DNA of 64,000 nt from Smallanthus sonchifolius (GCA_023525975.1 CM042020.1:111523207-111587206), one strand, 5' to 3'. Positions 1 to 11,347 are shown, numbered from the stretch's first letter. Notes: a model not told the origin generated them from the sequence alone. Translations and numbers: made by a program.

Positions 1-457
1 GTGGAAAGAAGAGAAAATAAGATTTTTAATAACATTCCCTCCTAACTTTCCTCCCAAAATGGACGGATTTGAAGAGAAACGAATATTTTAAAATGTTCCT
101 TCCATTCGAACTCTGGAACACGTAAATAGATTATATTTTTTTGTTCTCTCCTTAATTCCCTTCTGTTCTCTTTTTTTCTCTCCTTAATTCCCTTTCCATT
201 ATTTTCTTTCACTTCGACATTTCCCTTACTTTTCTCTCCTTAATTCATTTTCTATTCTTTTCTTTCTCTTATTAAACTCAAGAAACACAACGTAAGTTTC
301 AAAGAAATATTTGTATCTCCACTACAAATGAACTTTTATAGTTCAACTTCTTTGATTAATAAGAATATTGACACTTCAGTTAAGTATTCAACACCTCTTT
401 AACAACTTTGGATTATCCATTAAACATTTTTTAACATTTTTTTAATATATGTATATA
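1..457. other. AT-rich intergenic DNA, pyrimidine-rich stretch
   Basis: No open frame of interest. Between about 140 and 250 the + strand is pyrimidine rich and repeats the words 'tctccttaattc' and 'ttctcttt' several times, which looks like degenerate simple sequence. Nothing else is recognised. Confidence 0.5.
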
Positions 458-520
458 TCTATACTACTATATAAAACACTAGGTTAGAGACCTGTGTACA
501 ACACGGGGTTGAGTACTAAA
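458..520 (-). mobile_element. Helitron terminus remnant(s)
   Basis: The + strand word TCTATACTACTATATAAAAC at 458 resembles a plant Helitron 5' end. CTAG at 479-482 is followed by a near-palindrome (cctgtgta...aacacgggg), which read on the - strand looks like a Helitron 3' hairpin ending in CTAG. No partner end was found to the right, so this is probably the end of one broken element, or two elements abutting. It is compared with the clearer copies at 49-54 kb. Confidence 0.35.
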
Positions 521-1035
521 AATAATTAAATTTAGAAATCTGTAAATATTTAATTATTTAAATTACGGGTTACATACAATAATCAATAATAAAAAGTTAC
601 AACAATGAAAAGTTACAACGAAAATGGATGTTGTCGAACGGAGAGGACCCTACACGAGGCTAAATCGGTGAAGACAGGTGAATTAAAATAGAGAATTTGT
701 GTTAATTGTGTTGTAAAGAGTAAAGGTGTATTTAAGTGAAGGGAATGACGAATTTTAATGCCGTGATTGTTAATTGCTTGGGTATGTTTCCAAAATTTTA
801 ATATTCATTATGGCGTGATTGATTATTTGATATTAAATGAAACTATTTGGGATTGTTTGATATAAATGAGTTATTATTTGTTGGAATTATGGTATGTTTT
901 GTATTATAATTTCAACGTTTATTGATTACCTTCCATTATTTAGGAAGATATTAATCAAAAGTCATCCCTCTTTAGAAAATTGTAATTGACTAATTTAGGA
1001 AGAAAATAAAAATTTTGTGAAAGTCACTCAAATTA
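521..1035. other. AT-rich DNA, nothing recognised
   Basis: No gene, repeat boundary or structural signal recognised on either strand. Confidence 0.4.
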
Positions 1036-1175
1036 TTTTTTTAACAGCAGTTTGGATCACTGCCCCACCTGATCATCTCCACCACCCTCAGAAGAAAACT
1101 CATCATAAGTGAGAAAATCCTTACTCAACCTGGACCCCCTATTTTTTTTTCACAGATGGACTTGAACCCAAGTTA
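1036..1175 (-). repeat. SINE-like remnant (copy 1)
   Basis: Read on the - strand, this begins with a tRNA B-box-like word (gggttcaagtcc, from 'ggacttgaaccc' on +), runs about 130 bases and ends in an A tract (the T tract at about 1036-1042 on +). A closely similar block lies at 18198-18330, sharing 'tttggatcactg', 'tgagaaaa' and 'caacctggaccc'. It is therefore a dispersed family, probably a 5'-truncated tRNA-derived SINE. No target duplication was seen. Confidence 0.45.
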
Positions 1176-1839
1176 TTTTTGTGCTTAAATAGTTTTCTAA
1201 TCATATAATACATTTAAAAAACATAACATGCTTATCGTTTAGTATTCATAAGGAAAAACAATTGTTATCAATTTTGAAGTTGAAAGTTAAAGCTAAAACA
1301 TTTTGACTTAAGAGTCAAAATTGACTGCATAATTTACACGTTACTAAATAATGTTAAAGATTTATCTAAAAGAAGCCACTTGAACTAATGGCATTGTATC
1401 TTAAAAGAAATCTCTCAAATCGTTGTGGCTCTATTACAACATGTGGAAAGTATGATAATTAAGCTAAGGTTCTAAAAAATTGTTTCACAATCAACTTCGA
1501 GTTGTTATACCTTGCACAAATAAAGGGGGTCACACGACAGAGGCTCATCCATTGTTGCCAGCTTCTTTCGCAAATTCATGATTCTGAAACAATCCAATAA
1601 CAAAAATACAGTATTATAAGCAATATCAGAAATATGTACATTCTTGGTTTTTTTACATTCTAGTTATTTAACTTGAAACATGTAAATTCTAGTTATTAAC
1701 TTAAAACATGTACTAAATCTTTTTCAACTTTTGTTTTGAATCAATCTTTTCCTAACTCAATTCTAAAAACCCACTTGTTAACAAAATTTTAAAAACCCAC
1801 ATAAAAATCTGAATTTAAGCTTCTGGGATAACCCATATC
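1176..1839. other. AT-rich DNA, nothing recognised
   Basis: No coding or repeat structure recognised. Confidence 0.4.
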
Positions 1840-2749
1840 TGTTGGAAATTGGCCCCAAGAACACGAACATAAAATTTGATCTCTACCAAGATCGACTGTT
1901 TTATTAATATTGAAAACCAAACCACACTTTACAATTAATCTCTAACCATCTATTTATAATAAACTCTATACTAATCCTAACGCAACTCAAACTCAATTAA
2001 ATAATAAAATAAATAAACAAAGTCACTCCTAGTCTAATACGAACTCAACCAAACAATTAATAAATTAATAATTATCTTTAATCAAGATTAATCCTTCATT
2101 CTCTCCCTTAATCTTGATTTGTACCTTTAGATCTTGAATTCCCAGCAAGACTCGTAACTCTTCCACACCATCATGATAATCACAATCATGATCTTTAGTT
2201 TCTTATCAATAACCCGAATCACTCATATCTTTCACACCAACTTGAATCACTCAAGTTTAATCACTTCACAACTTTCTTCTACACAGGTATCGCACATTCA
2301 CCCGCAATTTGAATCACTCAAATTCTTCAACCCAGTTCACACAGTCTTCAATCCTGTTTCACACAGAACGTTCTTGATGTATCACAGATCTTCTTGCACG
2401 CAGCTCTCACAGCCTTTTGAACGATCTTTCACAGATCGGATGCATTCGTCACTTCGTTGAACCGCTCACAAGTTTTAATACTCCACCGGCATCACACCGT
2501 ACCACACTGAATCGCATAAGTAAACACTTTGCAGATCCCTACACCCTTTGCAGGCGATTAATCCTCCACTCAATCTGAATCGCTCATATCGATATATTCC
2601 TTGGTTAACTCACACAACTCTTCGTTGTTTGGCTGTCACAGCCGCAACTTACCACCACTGACCAACCGTCACCACCAGACACAACTAACTATTTTAGTTT
2701 TGAATCCAATTGCTACTGTTCCTTTTCTTTTTTAGCTTAGCGACCAACA
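1840..2749 (-). mobile_element. Solo LTR, minus orientation
   Basis: The 910-bp block starts TGTTGG and ends CCAACA, a perfect short terminal inverted repeat of the LTR type. The flanks are ATATC on the left and TATCC on the right (or ATATC if the last A is shared), an imperfect 5-bp target duplication. The - strand carries a TATA-like TATAAATAG at about 1950-1958, about 110 bp from the sense 3' end, as expected for U3-R-U5 order. No primer-binding site or polypurine tract flanks it, so it is read as a solo LTR. The interior repeats 'gaatcactca'-like words at 2205-2600. A short open frame at 2173 has no recognisable product. Confidence 0.55.
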
Positions 2750-3380
2750 TATCCAGTTAATTTAAGTAAATTGTAATGGACCAAAAGATTTATCCCACAT
2801 TCCCACGTGTGCTTGTTTGGATCGCCCATGCACCAACTTCATCTCATATGGCCCATGTACCCCAACACTCCTAACAACCCAATATGACATGTAGCCAAAC
2901 AAATTAGCCATAACTTTTGCTTTTGGATATCCATGTCTAGGTAGTCGTTCCAATACTCATCAACAAGTATTGTCGGCGACCCACAAATCTCTAGCGCATT
3001 CATCGACCCAACCATTCTCTCCTTGTTCTTTCGTTTGTAGCCCTGCAGACAAGAAAATATCATTCTAGGCGACCCAAGGTCAATGGATCGACCTTGGAGA
3101 TGGCAAAAAGTTGTCTTCTTGATTTGTTTGTTGTGTCTATAAATAGAAGCCTTCCACAACCATTTTCTTCACCCCTTTTGCTTAAAACACTTTCATATAT
3201 ACATCTGATATATATCTCTCTAGTTCTCTTGGTATTCTAACATCAAATCAAGTGAGAGATTGAAGATCAATGATCAAAGATCAAAATAGAAGATTTGTGC
3301 TACAACTTTCAATATTGTAATTCTTGTACTTTAATTTATGTGGTAGTGTGTTACCATTTCATTGAGATATTATTGTAAGG
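2750..3380 (+). other. Possible degraded retroelement promoter region
   Basis: A good TATA-like word, tctataaatagaagcc, lies near 3136-3151 on the + strand, followed about 30-40 bp later by a pyrimidine-rich start-like region. This is typical of plant LTRs or promoters, but no LTR ends, primer site or coding domain can be tied to it. Minus-strand open frames here (about 2762-3159) resemble nothing I know. Confidence 0.25.
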
Positions 3381-3665
3381 GGCACTCGTTATATGTGAGT
3401 TAAGTATCATCACTATCTTGATATAGTTGATGATTAGGTTGGGAAATGCTATCTTGATATAATATTGAGTTGTGAGTGTTACACTATCTTTACGTAGTAT
3501 TAAGTTTGTTGAAAGATTAAACACTATCTTGATAGTGTTAAGTTCTTGACATAGTTTTGAGTTTGTTAAGAGATTAGACATTATCCTGACATTTTGTGAG
3601 GTATAACACTATCTTGATATAGTGTAAGAGTGTAAAGACTACTATCTTGACATAGTTAGTCAAAG
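3381..3665. repeat. Irregular repeat of 'actatcttgatatagt' hairpin motif
   Basis: About seven variants of a self-complementary word (actatcttgatatagt, with cactatcttgatagtg and others) occur at irregular spacing of about 30-65 bases. Each copy can form a small stem. It looks like a decayed minisatellite. Confidence 0.55.
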
Positions 3666-4385
3666 AAGGTGATCACTACCTTTTATTAGTGAAACGCTTG
3701 GTGTACCGGTAATCTCTTATGTTCAAGAGAAACGTTTAGTGGAGTAACTCTCGATTGGAGAATCGAGGAGAGGACGTAGAGTGGATTAATTAACATCCAC
3801 TTGAACCTCTATAAATCGGTTTTGTCATTCTTACCCTAAACTCTTTACATTCTTGCATAGTTATTTAATTTGGTTTGAAACAAGTGTTCATTATACCGGT
3901 TTCTTTACTTTTTTAATTAACAAAGTTTTTAAGAAAACCTATTCACCCCACCCCTCACATATTTGGGTTTTACCAAACACCAATTGCTACATGTTGCATG
4001 ATGCGAATCCATATGCTACATGGAAAATAACAAGATCCGATATAGAAACTAAGAGTTTTTATCTCATAATTATTGGCTTTGCAATCAACTTAAGACAAGT
4101 GTAACCTCTGTATGAAATAAGCTACTTGGCGTTCATCACTTATTCCGATAATACTGAAAAGTTGAAAGTAAATTCACTAGCATTATAATTACGATTATGA
4201 TAATCTAAAATAGTATGTTATAATCTCACTAGTTGAGCACGTAATCTCATAGACTTCAAGTACTTATCACATGACAATATGTTATTATCTATATATTAAG
4301 GCGAATCACGTAAACAATATATTCTAATAAAGCTTTATATCACAAGATTCATGATCACTTGAATGGCTTTAAATCTTGATCACTA
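3666..4385. other. Intergenic DNA, nothing firm
   Basis: A C-rich word 'attcaccccacccctc' near 3943-3960 is reminiscent of Copia retrotransposon leaders, but no further support is present. Confidence 0.3.
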
Positions 4386-4953
4386 TTTAAATAAGGATTA
4401 TTGGGTTTTAGTAATCTCACATTTTATCAATTGGTCAATAATAATCTCAACTGAGAATATTTTTTTCATCAATCCCTACTTTCAAACTATTTTCTTACAT
4501 TGGACCCCGTTAAAAAAACTTAACGACGTTAGATTTTATATGACGTGGACATCTGCAAACCGCTGGAAAGTCGACCAAGCCGGAACCCTAGCCACTGCCT
4601 TCGCTGGAGGGGTGGTCTGCAAACCCTAGTCTGTCACCGTCTTCACCGTTAATTCGTTAAACACCATCGTTGTCTCCGTTCGGACTTGCCGGAAAAACGA
4701 GACCCGTTAAACACCACCAGAGCCAATGTCAAAACCCATCACGAGACCACTACTATCTTGGCTCGACTTTCCGGCGGTTTGCAGATGTCCACGTCATAGA
4801 AAATCTAACGGCATTATGTTTTTTTAACGGGGGGTCCAATATAAGAAAATAGTTTGAAAGTAGGGACTGGTGGTAAAAATATTCTCAGTTGGGATTATTA
4901 TTGGCTAATTGGTAAAATGTAGGATGATTAAAATCCAATTTCCCTTTAAATAA
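4386..4953. mobile_element. Mutator-type foldback MITE with 9-bp target duplication
   Basis: The element body is 4395-4944 (550 bp). It has very long terminal inverted repeats: the left arm to about 4600 matches the reverse complement of about 4745-4944. Shared words include 'aactgagaatattttt', 'ccctactttcaaactatttt' and 'gacgtggacatctgcaaacc'. It is flanked by the perfect 9-bp repeat TTTAAATAA at 4386-4394 and 4945-4953. A 9-bp duplication with long inverted arms is the signature of Mutator-like elements. No transposase is encoded; short open frames inside are products of the palindrome. Confidence 0.85.
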
Positions 4954-6213
4954 TCATAGATATTTAAATACTAATGGTTTTAAAAAGTAAAGGAAACAAA
5001 TGTGAATTAAATGAAAATCTTTGGCATTTAAATACTTGGCTGGTACTAAGGAAAAATATTTTCTATTAACTGAATTTATTTAAATCTTATGGAATTTGAA
5101 TTAACTTAAAATTCTTTTAATTAACTTAGTAAAACAAACAAAGAACTAATAATTTTATCTCCTGGTAAATATTATTATTTACTAAAGTCTGGAACTGGAA
5201 CAAATTAAAATTCTTGCCTTGATCATTTTATCATAGTTAGAATCAAATGATGACACTACTTTGTTCAATAAAGTAAAAATATTTCAAAAAGGGAATCTTA
5301 TTTACTATTTATGAAAAGCTAATCACTGTATTTAGCTTTTTTTTTAGAAATGACGAATTTCTTTACGTCTGTAGGACTTGAACTTAATACCTTCAAACCT
5401 AGTTGTTCCAATATTTTTTTGCCTCTGTAATTGAACCACCAACCCTAATAGTAATTAGTGTATTTAGTTAAGAACTTTAATATAAACTCAAAATTTAATG
5501 GCAAACCACCACCACAAATATTGGGGTCACTTTCAATGGACATACACCAAGATAGCCATGAGATCCTTAGTTTTGTTATCTTTAGGATAGCTTTTAATAT
5601 AGAATAATTTCAAATATAAATAATAAGAAAGATATAGCTTTTATTTATTACAGGTTGAGTATTTATATGATTTTTACACTTTTCTAAATAAATGTGATTT
5701 TGTATTAACCATGCATATGTATATATAAGCTTTTCAAAAAACAATTTTTTTTATAATTACAATTCTATAATCACGTTGTTTCTTTACGAACGCCTAGCAA
5801 CCCTCGTTAGATCGGTAGACAAAAACATGTATTGTCTATATACAGAGCCGGTCCGTATATTACATACCGGTCATGTACGGTAAGTAAACATGGACCCTTA
5901 AAATAGGAACTTTTATATATAAACAAAATTCATTAGTACTACGATATAGATCTGGGGTTTTGTTAAGTCTTCATTTATTTTTCTCTTTTTACGTTTTTGA
6001 TTACCACATAGTTGTTTAGGAAGCATAATTTCTGGAAATTATATAACAATAACATTATAACTAGAAATCTAAATTAAAGTCAAAAAATAAAAACTCTATT
6101 AAACAAAGTCAAACAAAGTATACTAAATTATTCAAAAAAAAAAGTTCAAATAATCTAGCAACATAGCAAATAATCAAATCAAAGAATAAAACAAATAGCA
6201 TAATCATTTAATC
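4954..6213. other. AT-rich intergenic DNA
   Basis: No gene recognised. Near 5330-5410 a T tract followed by 'ggacttgaactt' could be another eroded minus-strand SINE end. The remainder is AT-rich without visible structure. Confidence 0.4.
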
Positions 6214-6580
6214 AATAACCTCATCAAATGTCAAAGAGGTTGTGGTGTAGTGGTTGAGGTAAGGTCCGGAGTCCCAAGGGACCCGGGTTTGATCCCTGTC
6301 ACCACCATTAATTTTCACGGCATGCAAATGAGGCCTAGCTTAGGCTGATGCACCAGGGTTTTACTCACGCTGATCCAGGGTTCGAGCCTCTGCTCTCCCT
6401 CAAGCCCGGAAGGGGCCGTATTGGGTGGGGTTTTTCCTTTAAAGCTCTCCAACTCTGACGCCAAGTGGGCCCGGTTAAGACAACATATTGGCCGGAGTTG
6501 GACGATGCTCTCCCATGTGACGAGGGGAGCCGTCACAACATTCAATGTTCGCCGTTCAAAAAAAAATAACCTCATCAAAT
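6214..6580 (+). mobile_element. tRNA-derived SINE with 16-bp target duplication
   Basis: The body 6230-6564 (about 335 bp) starts with a tRNA-like head: an A-box-like word TGGTGTAGTGG at 6243-6253 and a B-box-like word GGTTTGATCC at 6286-6295. It ends in an A run at 6558-6566. The direct repeat AATAACCTCATCAAAT is perfect at 6214-6229 and 6565-6580. A polymerase III head, A-tail and long direct repeats are the hallmarks of SINE insertion by LINE machinery. A second 'gggttcgagcc' word at about 6380 suggests a composite head. The near-perfect repeat implies a fairly recent insertion. Confidence 0.9.
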
Positions 6581-7254
6581 AATCAATAATCTAGCAATTA
6601 ATCAAATAATCAAGTAAAATTTAGAGAAAAAAGTAAAAAAAAAAATACCCGAATTGAGGATTTGCTGCCTGTTTAGAATCGAATTCAAGATTAAGGCGAC
6701 AGTACTGAACCGTTGGAATTGGGGCGACAGTTTGAATCTTCAATTGATTTTTTTTTGTTTGAAACGTCGATGGTGGGGTGGTTAATCACAAAGACATTAG
6801 ACAGCAATGCCCCTCTTTCAAATTTTTATTAGGTTACTTTTTTTAGTTGTTAAAATGGGTGGGTTAAATGGTTATTTGGCTTATTAGTTAATTGTTTAAA
6901 ATGATTATTTGGTTTAAATATTTAATGGTTAATGTGTTTGGTTTAAAATGGGCATATTCGTTTAATTGTATAAAAGCCTTCACTAGATTACTGATTACTC
7001 GACCAATGATACATAAACGAGGAAAAAAAGTTTTGGGCCTTGTGTAGTCGCCCACCCGACACCCCACAAGGGCCGGCCTACAATTAAAAGGAGTAAAACT
7101 AATAGCACGAAAAAATGTTGTCACAGTCGCCTTTTTCAACAGGTTTTGGAAAGTGGAGCTATCAAATATTACACAATGAAGATTACAAAATAACAAATAA
7201 TAATAATAATAGTGATAAAAACGAAGATTAAAAAATAATAAAAATAGTAATAGT
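6581..7254. other. Intergenic DNA, nothing recognised
   Basis: AT-rich. A minus-strand open frame across 6888-7295 is low complexity (Y, L and F runs) and not credible. Confidence 0.4.
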
Positions 7255-7968
7255 AACAGGGGCCCTACTAAATGTACACCATCCCTGTTATCCATACACC
7301 ACTCATGTCATCTGTACGATTCGTATAGATGCTATACAAGTTGTATGGCGTACGACTTTCAGACAAGGCTGCAGAGCTTGTCATATCAGTCTGATCGTTC
7401 GCCTATACGAGTCGTATAGACTCTACACAAGTCGTATATCACCTATAGGAGTCACATAGGCCATATACGAGTCGTATATGCTATATACGAGTCATATAGA
7501 ATCCTATACAAGTCACACAGAACCTTATATTTGTCATATATGTCCTACACGAGTCATATAGACCATATATGTGTCTTAAAGAATCATTGTAGACTTGAGA
7601 ATCACAAAAGGATGTAGTGTAACATATCTTCATATTTATCTGAAATAAAACTTCTACACAAAAAGAAACCAAAATTATATATTCCAATAAATCAGATCCA
7701 GATAATTCACCATTAGGTCTTACTGAGATCAAATACTGTCAATTTCATAAGACCCATCAGGCTCTATTGGATTTTTTATGATGTTTTTGTAGCAGTTCTT
7801 GTAGTTCAATTACTGTTTGCATTCGATTATAGGCTCCATTACAATATTTTAGGCCTCCACACCATGCTAAACCATCACCTCCACCTCCATACCAACCCCT
7901 TTGACCACCACCACCGACAACCATCGTTAATCAAAATAAATTTTCTATTCTTCACTTCGAGAAGTCAG

Positions 7969-8208
7969 ATTCTTAAAGAATCATTGTATATTTGAGAATC
8001 ACGTTAATGTAGACGACTTTTAAAATCTCAGCAACTTTTGAACTATCAAAATGGTTCGAACATTTAATGAAACTAAACAACTGGAGTTCTTAAAGAATCA
8101 TTGTAGACTTGAAAATCATGTTAATGCGGACAACTTTTAAAATCTCAGCAACTTTTAAACTATCAAAACAGTTCGAACGTTTGTTAATATAACTAAACAA
8201 CCGAAATT
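7969..8208. repeat. Two-copy ~118-bp tandem repeat inside foldback element
   Basis: Two adjacent units start at about 7969 and 8086. They share 'ttcttaaagaatcattgta', 'ttttaaaatctcagcaactt' and 'aactaaacaac', with scattered differences. A partial third copy of the first 35 bases lies at about 7568-7605. Confidence 0.8.
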
Positions 8209-8213
8209 CTTGA

Positions 8214-8345
8214 CTCGTATAGGGCCTATATGACTCGTATAGAGCCTATATGACTCGTATAGGGCCTATATGACTCGTATAGGGCCTATATGACTCGTAT
8301 AGTGCATATATGACTCGTATAGGTGCGTATATGACTCGTATAGCC
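8214..8345. repeat. ~20-bp tandem repeat (tatatgactcgtatagggcc)
   Basis: Six to seven head-to-tail copies of a 20-bp unit, nearly perfect in the left half and decaying to the right. The unit contains GACTCGTATA, the reverse complement of the word dispersed at 7320-7570. There are no unique spacers, so it is not CRISPR-like. Confidence 0.9.
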
Positions 8346-8639
8346 ATATAGGTCTTATAAGACTCATATAGGGCCTATACGAGTTTTGTACGACTTGTAT
8401 AGGGGTCAGATGGTGTCTAGTTAGATAGCATGTGGTGTATGTTTAGCTGTCCCCGTAGCGACAAAAATGCTAGAGAAAAATGATTCGTTTCAATTGAACT
8501 AAAAAGCAATATATGGAAGTGTCACTTCTTTATTTCTTTCTATTAACCTACCCTGTAGTTGGAGTTATTACAAATAGTCAAATTTTATAGTATGAAGACA
8601 TGAAGCTTCTGGAGTTATGGGAGCAGAGCGGAGAATCTT

Positions 8640-9040
8640 TTTTGATTCCAGCTGAGAAGATTAGTAAAAGGAAGGATCAAGAATGTTATATATTTCAGGA
8701 GCTAGATCAGTTGCCGATGAACAAGTAAGAATTGCCTCAACAAAAATAGATGGAATTGGGCCTAAAAAGCCATTCTGGTTCGTTATCGATTAGGTATAAG
8801 TGGGAACATAAAGATAAAAGAATTAACTAAGTATCAGATTAACCAAATTGAACAAATGATAGGTCAAGATCATGTTCTTCATTGGGAATTGAAGAGGGGA
8901 GAACGAGCAGACATCGAATGATTAATTTCTATTTCTTGTTATCGTGGAATTCGTCATCAAGATGGATCACCCTTACGCGGTCAACGAACTCATACTAATG
9001 CTAGGACTTGTCGCAAGCAAATTCGGAAATGAAAGAAGTA
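8640..9040 (+). pseudogene. rps13: Nuclear copy of mitochondrial rps13 (NUMT)
   Basis: The ATG at 8683 opens a reading frame matching the plant mitochondrial ribosomal protein S13: LYISGARSVADEQVRIAST, then DGIGPKKA, KIKELTKYQI, HWELKRGERADIE, SCYRGIRHQDGSPLRGQRTH and TNARTCRKQIRK, then TGA at 9030-9032. The span is 350 nt where 351 would be in frame. One A is missing in the GPKK run (about 8765), shifting frame, and an ATT-to-ATG-like change and a TGA also occur inside, so it cannot encode S13. In plants the family sits in the mitochondrial genome or as a nuclear gene with an added targeting peptide. No presequence is visible here, so a direct mitochondrial DNA insertion is most likely. The insertion edges are unclear. 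Confidence 0.88.
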
Positions 9041-9559
9041 TACCGAAAGCCTTGGTACTTGTCTGATCAATCACACTGATAGCTTCAATAGTTCATTGAA
9101 ATTTTATTTGGGGATTTCGTCGGTTACTAATCTAGTATCGGTATAGTAGGCCCCACATGAATAAAGCAATATAAACAAAACTTGCATCAAATGAAAGAAC
9201 ATAAGTAATTATGTGATTCACTCAATTTATGTTATGGAGTTTTGTCACTGGACCAACTGTAAAAAATTTCTCACAAAAGAGGTTAATAGTTTAATATTTA
9301 ATATTTAATAATAATATTGGCGTGGAGAAAATTTAAAATAAGCGGAGTGTAATACACGCGCTTATGAAACGCGTGAAGAAAGCTATCCTTTGAGATAAAA
9401 CTTCTCTCCCACACGAATTAGGCACCCTCCTCTGTACGACTGCGAGCATTACGCACCCTTTTTCCCTTTTTTAGGCTTAATCCATATCTAATATTACATC
9501 AATACCCTCCAACCTCATATTTATTTCACAAATTATTTTTTATTTTCTTAATATTTTCA
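9041..9559. promoter_or_regulatory. Upstream region of the Agenet-ENT gene
   Basis: This is the gene-free stretch before the leader exon of the gene at 10208. No clear TATA box was found within 100 bases of the presumed leader (about 9560-9690). The part just upstream (9480-9560) is AT-rich. No operator-like structure is visible. Confidence 0.3.
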
Positions 9560-10207
9560 AATAAACAATTAAAATCAACCAAACCCTAGAAACACAAATC
9601 ACAAAATCGGTGATCAAGAGTTAATCAAACATCAATTCATCTTAACAACAGCTTAATCATACAATTTTCTCTTCCAGTTTCAACAAAAAGGTTAGTAATT
9701 TGTTGTTTTAATCGTTTCCCTCAATTTAGTGGTTTTGATTGAATTGTATGTGAAATTTCTTTGATTTTATCTTTTCGTAGTTTTTAATTTTTTTTTACTA
9801 TTGCTGTATATTTTTGTTGATTTTATTTGCTTGATGAGTTTAGGTTTTGGGGATTAAAGTCTTGAGTATTTATAATTTTTGTATATAAACACTCAAGTTT
9901 GATTTGATCATATTGTTTGCTTGCAATTACTTGTTGATTTTTTCCTATATTTTTTCTGTTTTGATTTGGGTCTTATAGTTTCTAAATGCAAGATCTGTTG
10001 TGACAGTTGTGTGTATATGTATAATGTTTGCTAATCATGATTAAGATTCATCAGAAAACTGGATTTTGAGTTATGATATTATCTTTTCTTTGATTAATGT
10101 TCTTTTGATGACTGTTTTCAAATCTGTTGTTTGCTTCTGTTATCTGTTTGGATTTAATTTGGTTTTTTTAATTATATGCAGATTTGGGTTGAATATATCA
10201 TCATACC
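9560..10207 (+). other. 5' leader exon and leader intron of the Agenet-ENT gene
   Basis: The leader exon ends ...caacaaaaag|gttagtaatt at 9690/9691. The intron is U-rich and ends tatatgcag at 10181, and the short second leader piece is 10182-10207. The partial duplicate at 12523-12880 carries the same exon/intron sequence including the donor 'aaaaaggttagt', which supports this structure. The left border of the leader exon is approximate. Confidence 0.6.
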
Positions 10208-11347
10208 ATGAGATTTAAAAAGGGTAGCAAAGTGGAGGTTAGGTCCAAGGAGGCGCCTGCGTCATGGTGTGTTGCAGAAATCATTTCTGGAAACGGACAT
10301 GCGTACAATGTGAGGTACAATGGTTACCAAGGTGTGGAAAAAGTATCTAGAGGGAACATTAGGCCTTATCCCCCTGCAATCGGTTCACAAAGTTGGGTGA
10401 CCGGTGATATCGTGGAGGTATTTGATGAAAATTCATGGAAAGTTGCAACTGTTTTGAAAGTTTTAAAAGGAGGTCGGTATTTGGTAAGGTTACATGAGTT
10501 CGCTCGTGAAATTAGGGTCCATAAAACGAGCATTAGGGCACGGAAGGCGTGGTGTGATGGTCAATGGATTCAAGTTGGGAAGGTAATTCTTTGTTCATCG
10601 TTTCTATTTCGACATATGTTTCTCTCTTAAATTACTAATATTCATTTATATATGGATTACTGTATGTAGATTTCGGGAACCAATGAAGTCGAACCAAGTT
10701 TTTCTATGAAGATTTGTCAAAAGGAAGATGATTGCTTGCCTGTCTACAATGATGCAAGATTAAGGAAGCGGAAGAGGGCTTCACCTTTTTGCTCATCTCT
10801 TCTTAAAGCTAAGAAAGTCAAACCTGCAGAGAAAGATGGTAATCAAAGTCAAAGTCAAAGGCATTCGTTCGAAAAGGTAGATGCTTTTGAGGGTAACAAA
10901 TACATGCAAGCATCTTTTAACTATAGTTTAAATGGTTATTATGAAATGGAGAAAAAGAAAAGAAAAACATATGGTGTTGCTGGATGTAGTCTTGCAAGAA
11001 TATCTGAACCTAATGAGTCTGATAGTGACCGATGCTCTGTTGGTAGTTGTAGTGTTCCTAGTGATGGTTATAATAAGTTGTCTAGTCATTATGATGCAGA
11101 CATTCTTTCTAGTGATGGGGAATCTTCTAATACTTCATGGGTTGAGCATGAAGTTACAGTGAGTGTTCATAGGTTAGAGTTACATGCATATCGTTCCACT
11201 TTGGAGGCATTATATGCTTCTGGCCCATTAACTTGGGAAAAAGAAGCATTATTGACTAATCTTCGTATTAATCTCCATATTTCAAATGATGAACATTTGA
11301 CAGAGCTAAGGCATTTAATTTCATCTGGAGCTCGTATTCTTGATTAA
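10208..11347 (+). CDS. Plant Tudor-like protein with two Agenet domains and a C-terminal ENT domain
   Basis: Coding exons 10208-10582 and 10670-11347 join in phase 0 across a GT-AG intron, giving 350 aa. A leader intron (GT at 9691, AG at 10180-10181) ends 26 bases before the ATG. Residues 3-56 and 57-125 are two Agenet/Tudor-like units (WCVAEIISGNGHAYNVRY; WKVATVLKVLKGGRYLVRL). Basic stretches at about 155-165 (LRKRKR) and KAKKVK look like nuclear localisation signals. A serine-rich linker follows, then an ENT domain at about 289-346 (LELHAYRSTLEALYASGPLTW). The order Agenet then ENT fits the Arabidopsis 'plant Tudor-like RNA-binding protein' group (e.g. At4g32440) rather than EMSY-like proteins, where ENT comes first. 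Known family roles are chromatin or methyl-lysine reading; the exact ligand is not inferable here. A broken copy of its 5' part lies at 12523-12990. Confidence 0.92.

Larger units (their letters stand above)
7255..8460. mobile_element. Foldback DNA element with subterminal repeats
   Basis: The outer ends are inverted copies: the left end (ggggccctactaaatgtacacca, from about 7259) pairs with the reverse complement of the right end (ggggacagctaaacatacacca, to about 8455). Flanks TAGTAACA and TAGCGACA may be a degenerate 8-bp duplication, pointing to a hAT-like element, but this is weak. Both shoulders carry clusters of about 20-bp words: 'tatacgagtc' on the left (7320-7570) and its reverse complement 'gactcgtata' on the right (8214-8345). 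Such subterminal motif clusters resemble transposase-binding arrays. No transposase is encoded. Confidence 0.6.

Noticed and set aside
4395..4944. Two short open frames (4363-4629, 4670-4852) as genes
   Set aside because: They lie in the inverted arms of a MITE; frames follow from the palindrome.
7255..8460. CRISPR-like array from regular 20-bp repeats
   Set aside because: Units are head to tail without unique spacers, in plant nuclear DNA; it is a subterminal repeat array of a transposon.
8683..9032. Functional nuclear rps13
   Set aside because: Frameshift in the GPKK run and no targeting peptide.
10932..11162. Overlapping 76-aa frame inside the Agenet-ENT exon 2
   Set aside because: Out-of-frame shadow of the real coding exon.
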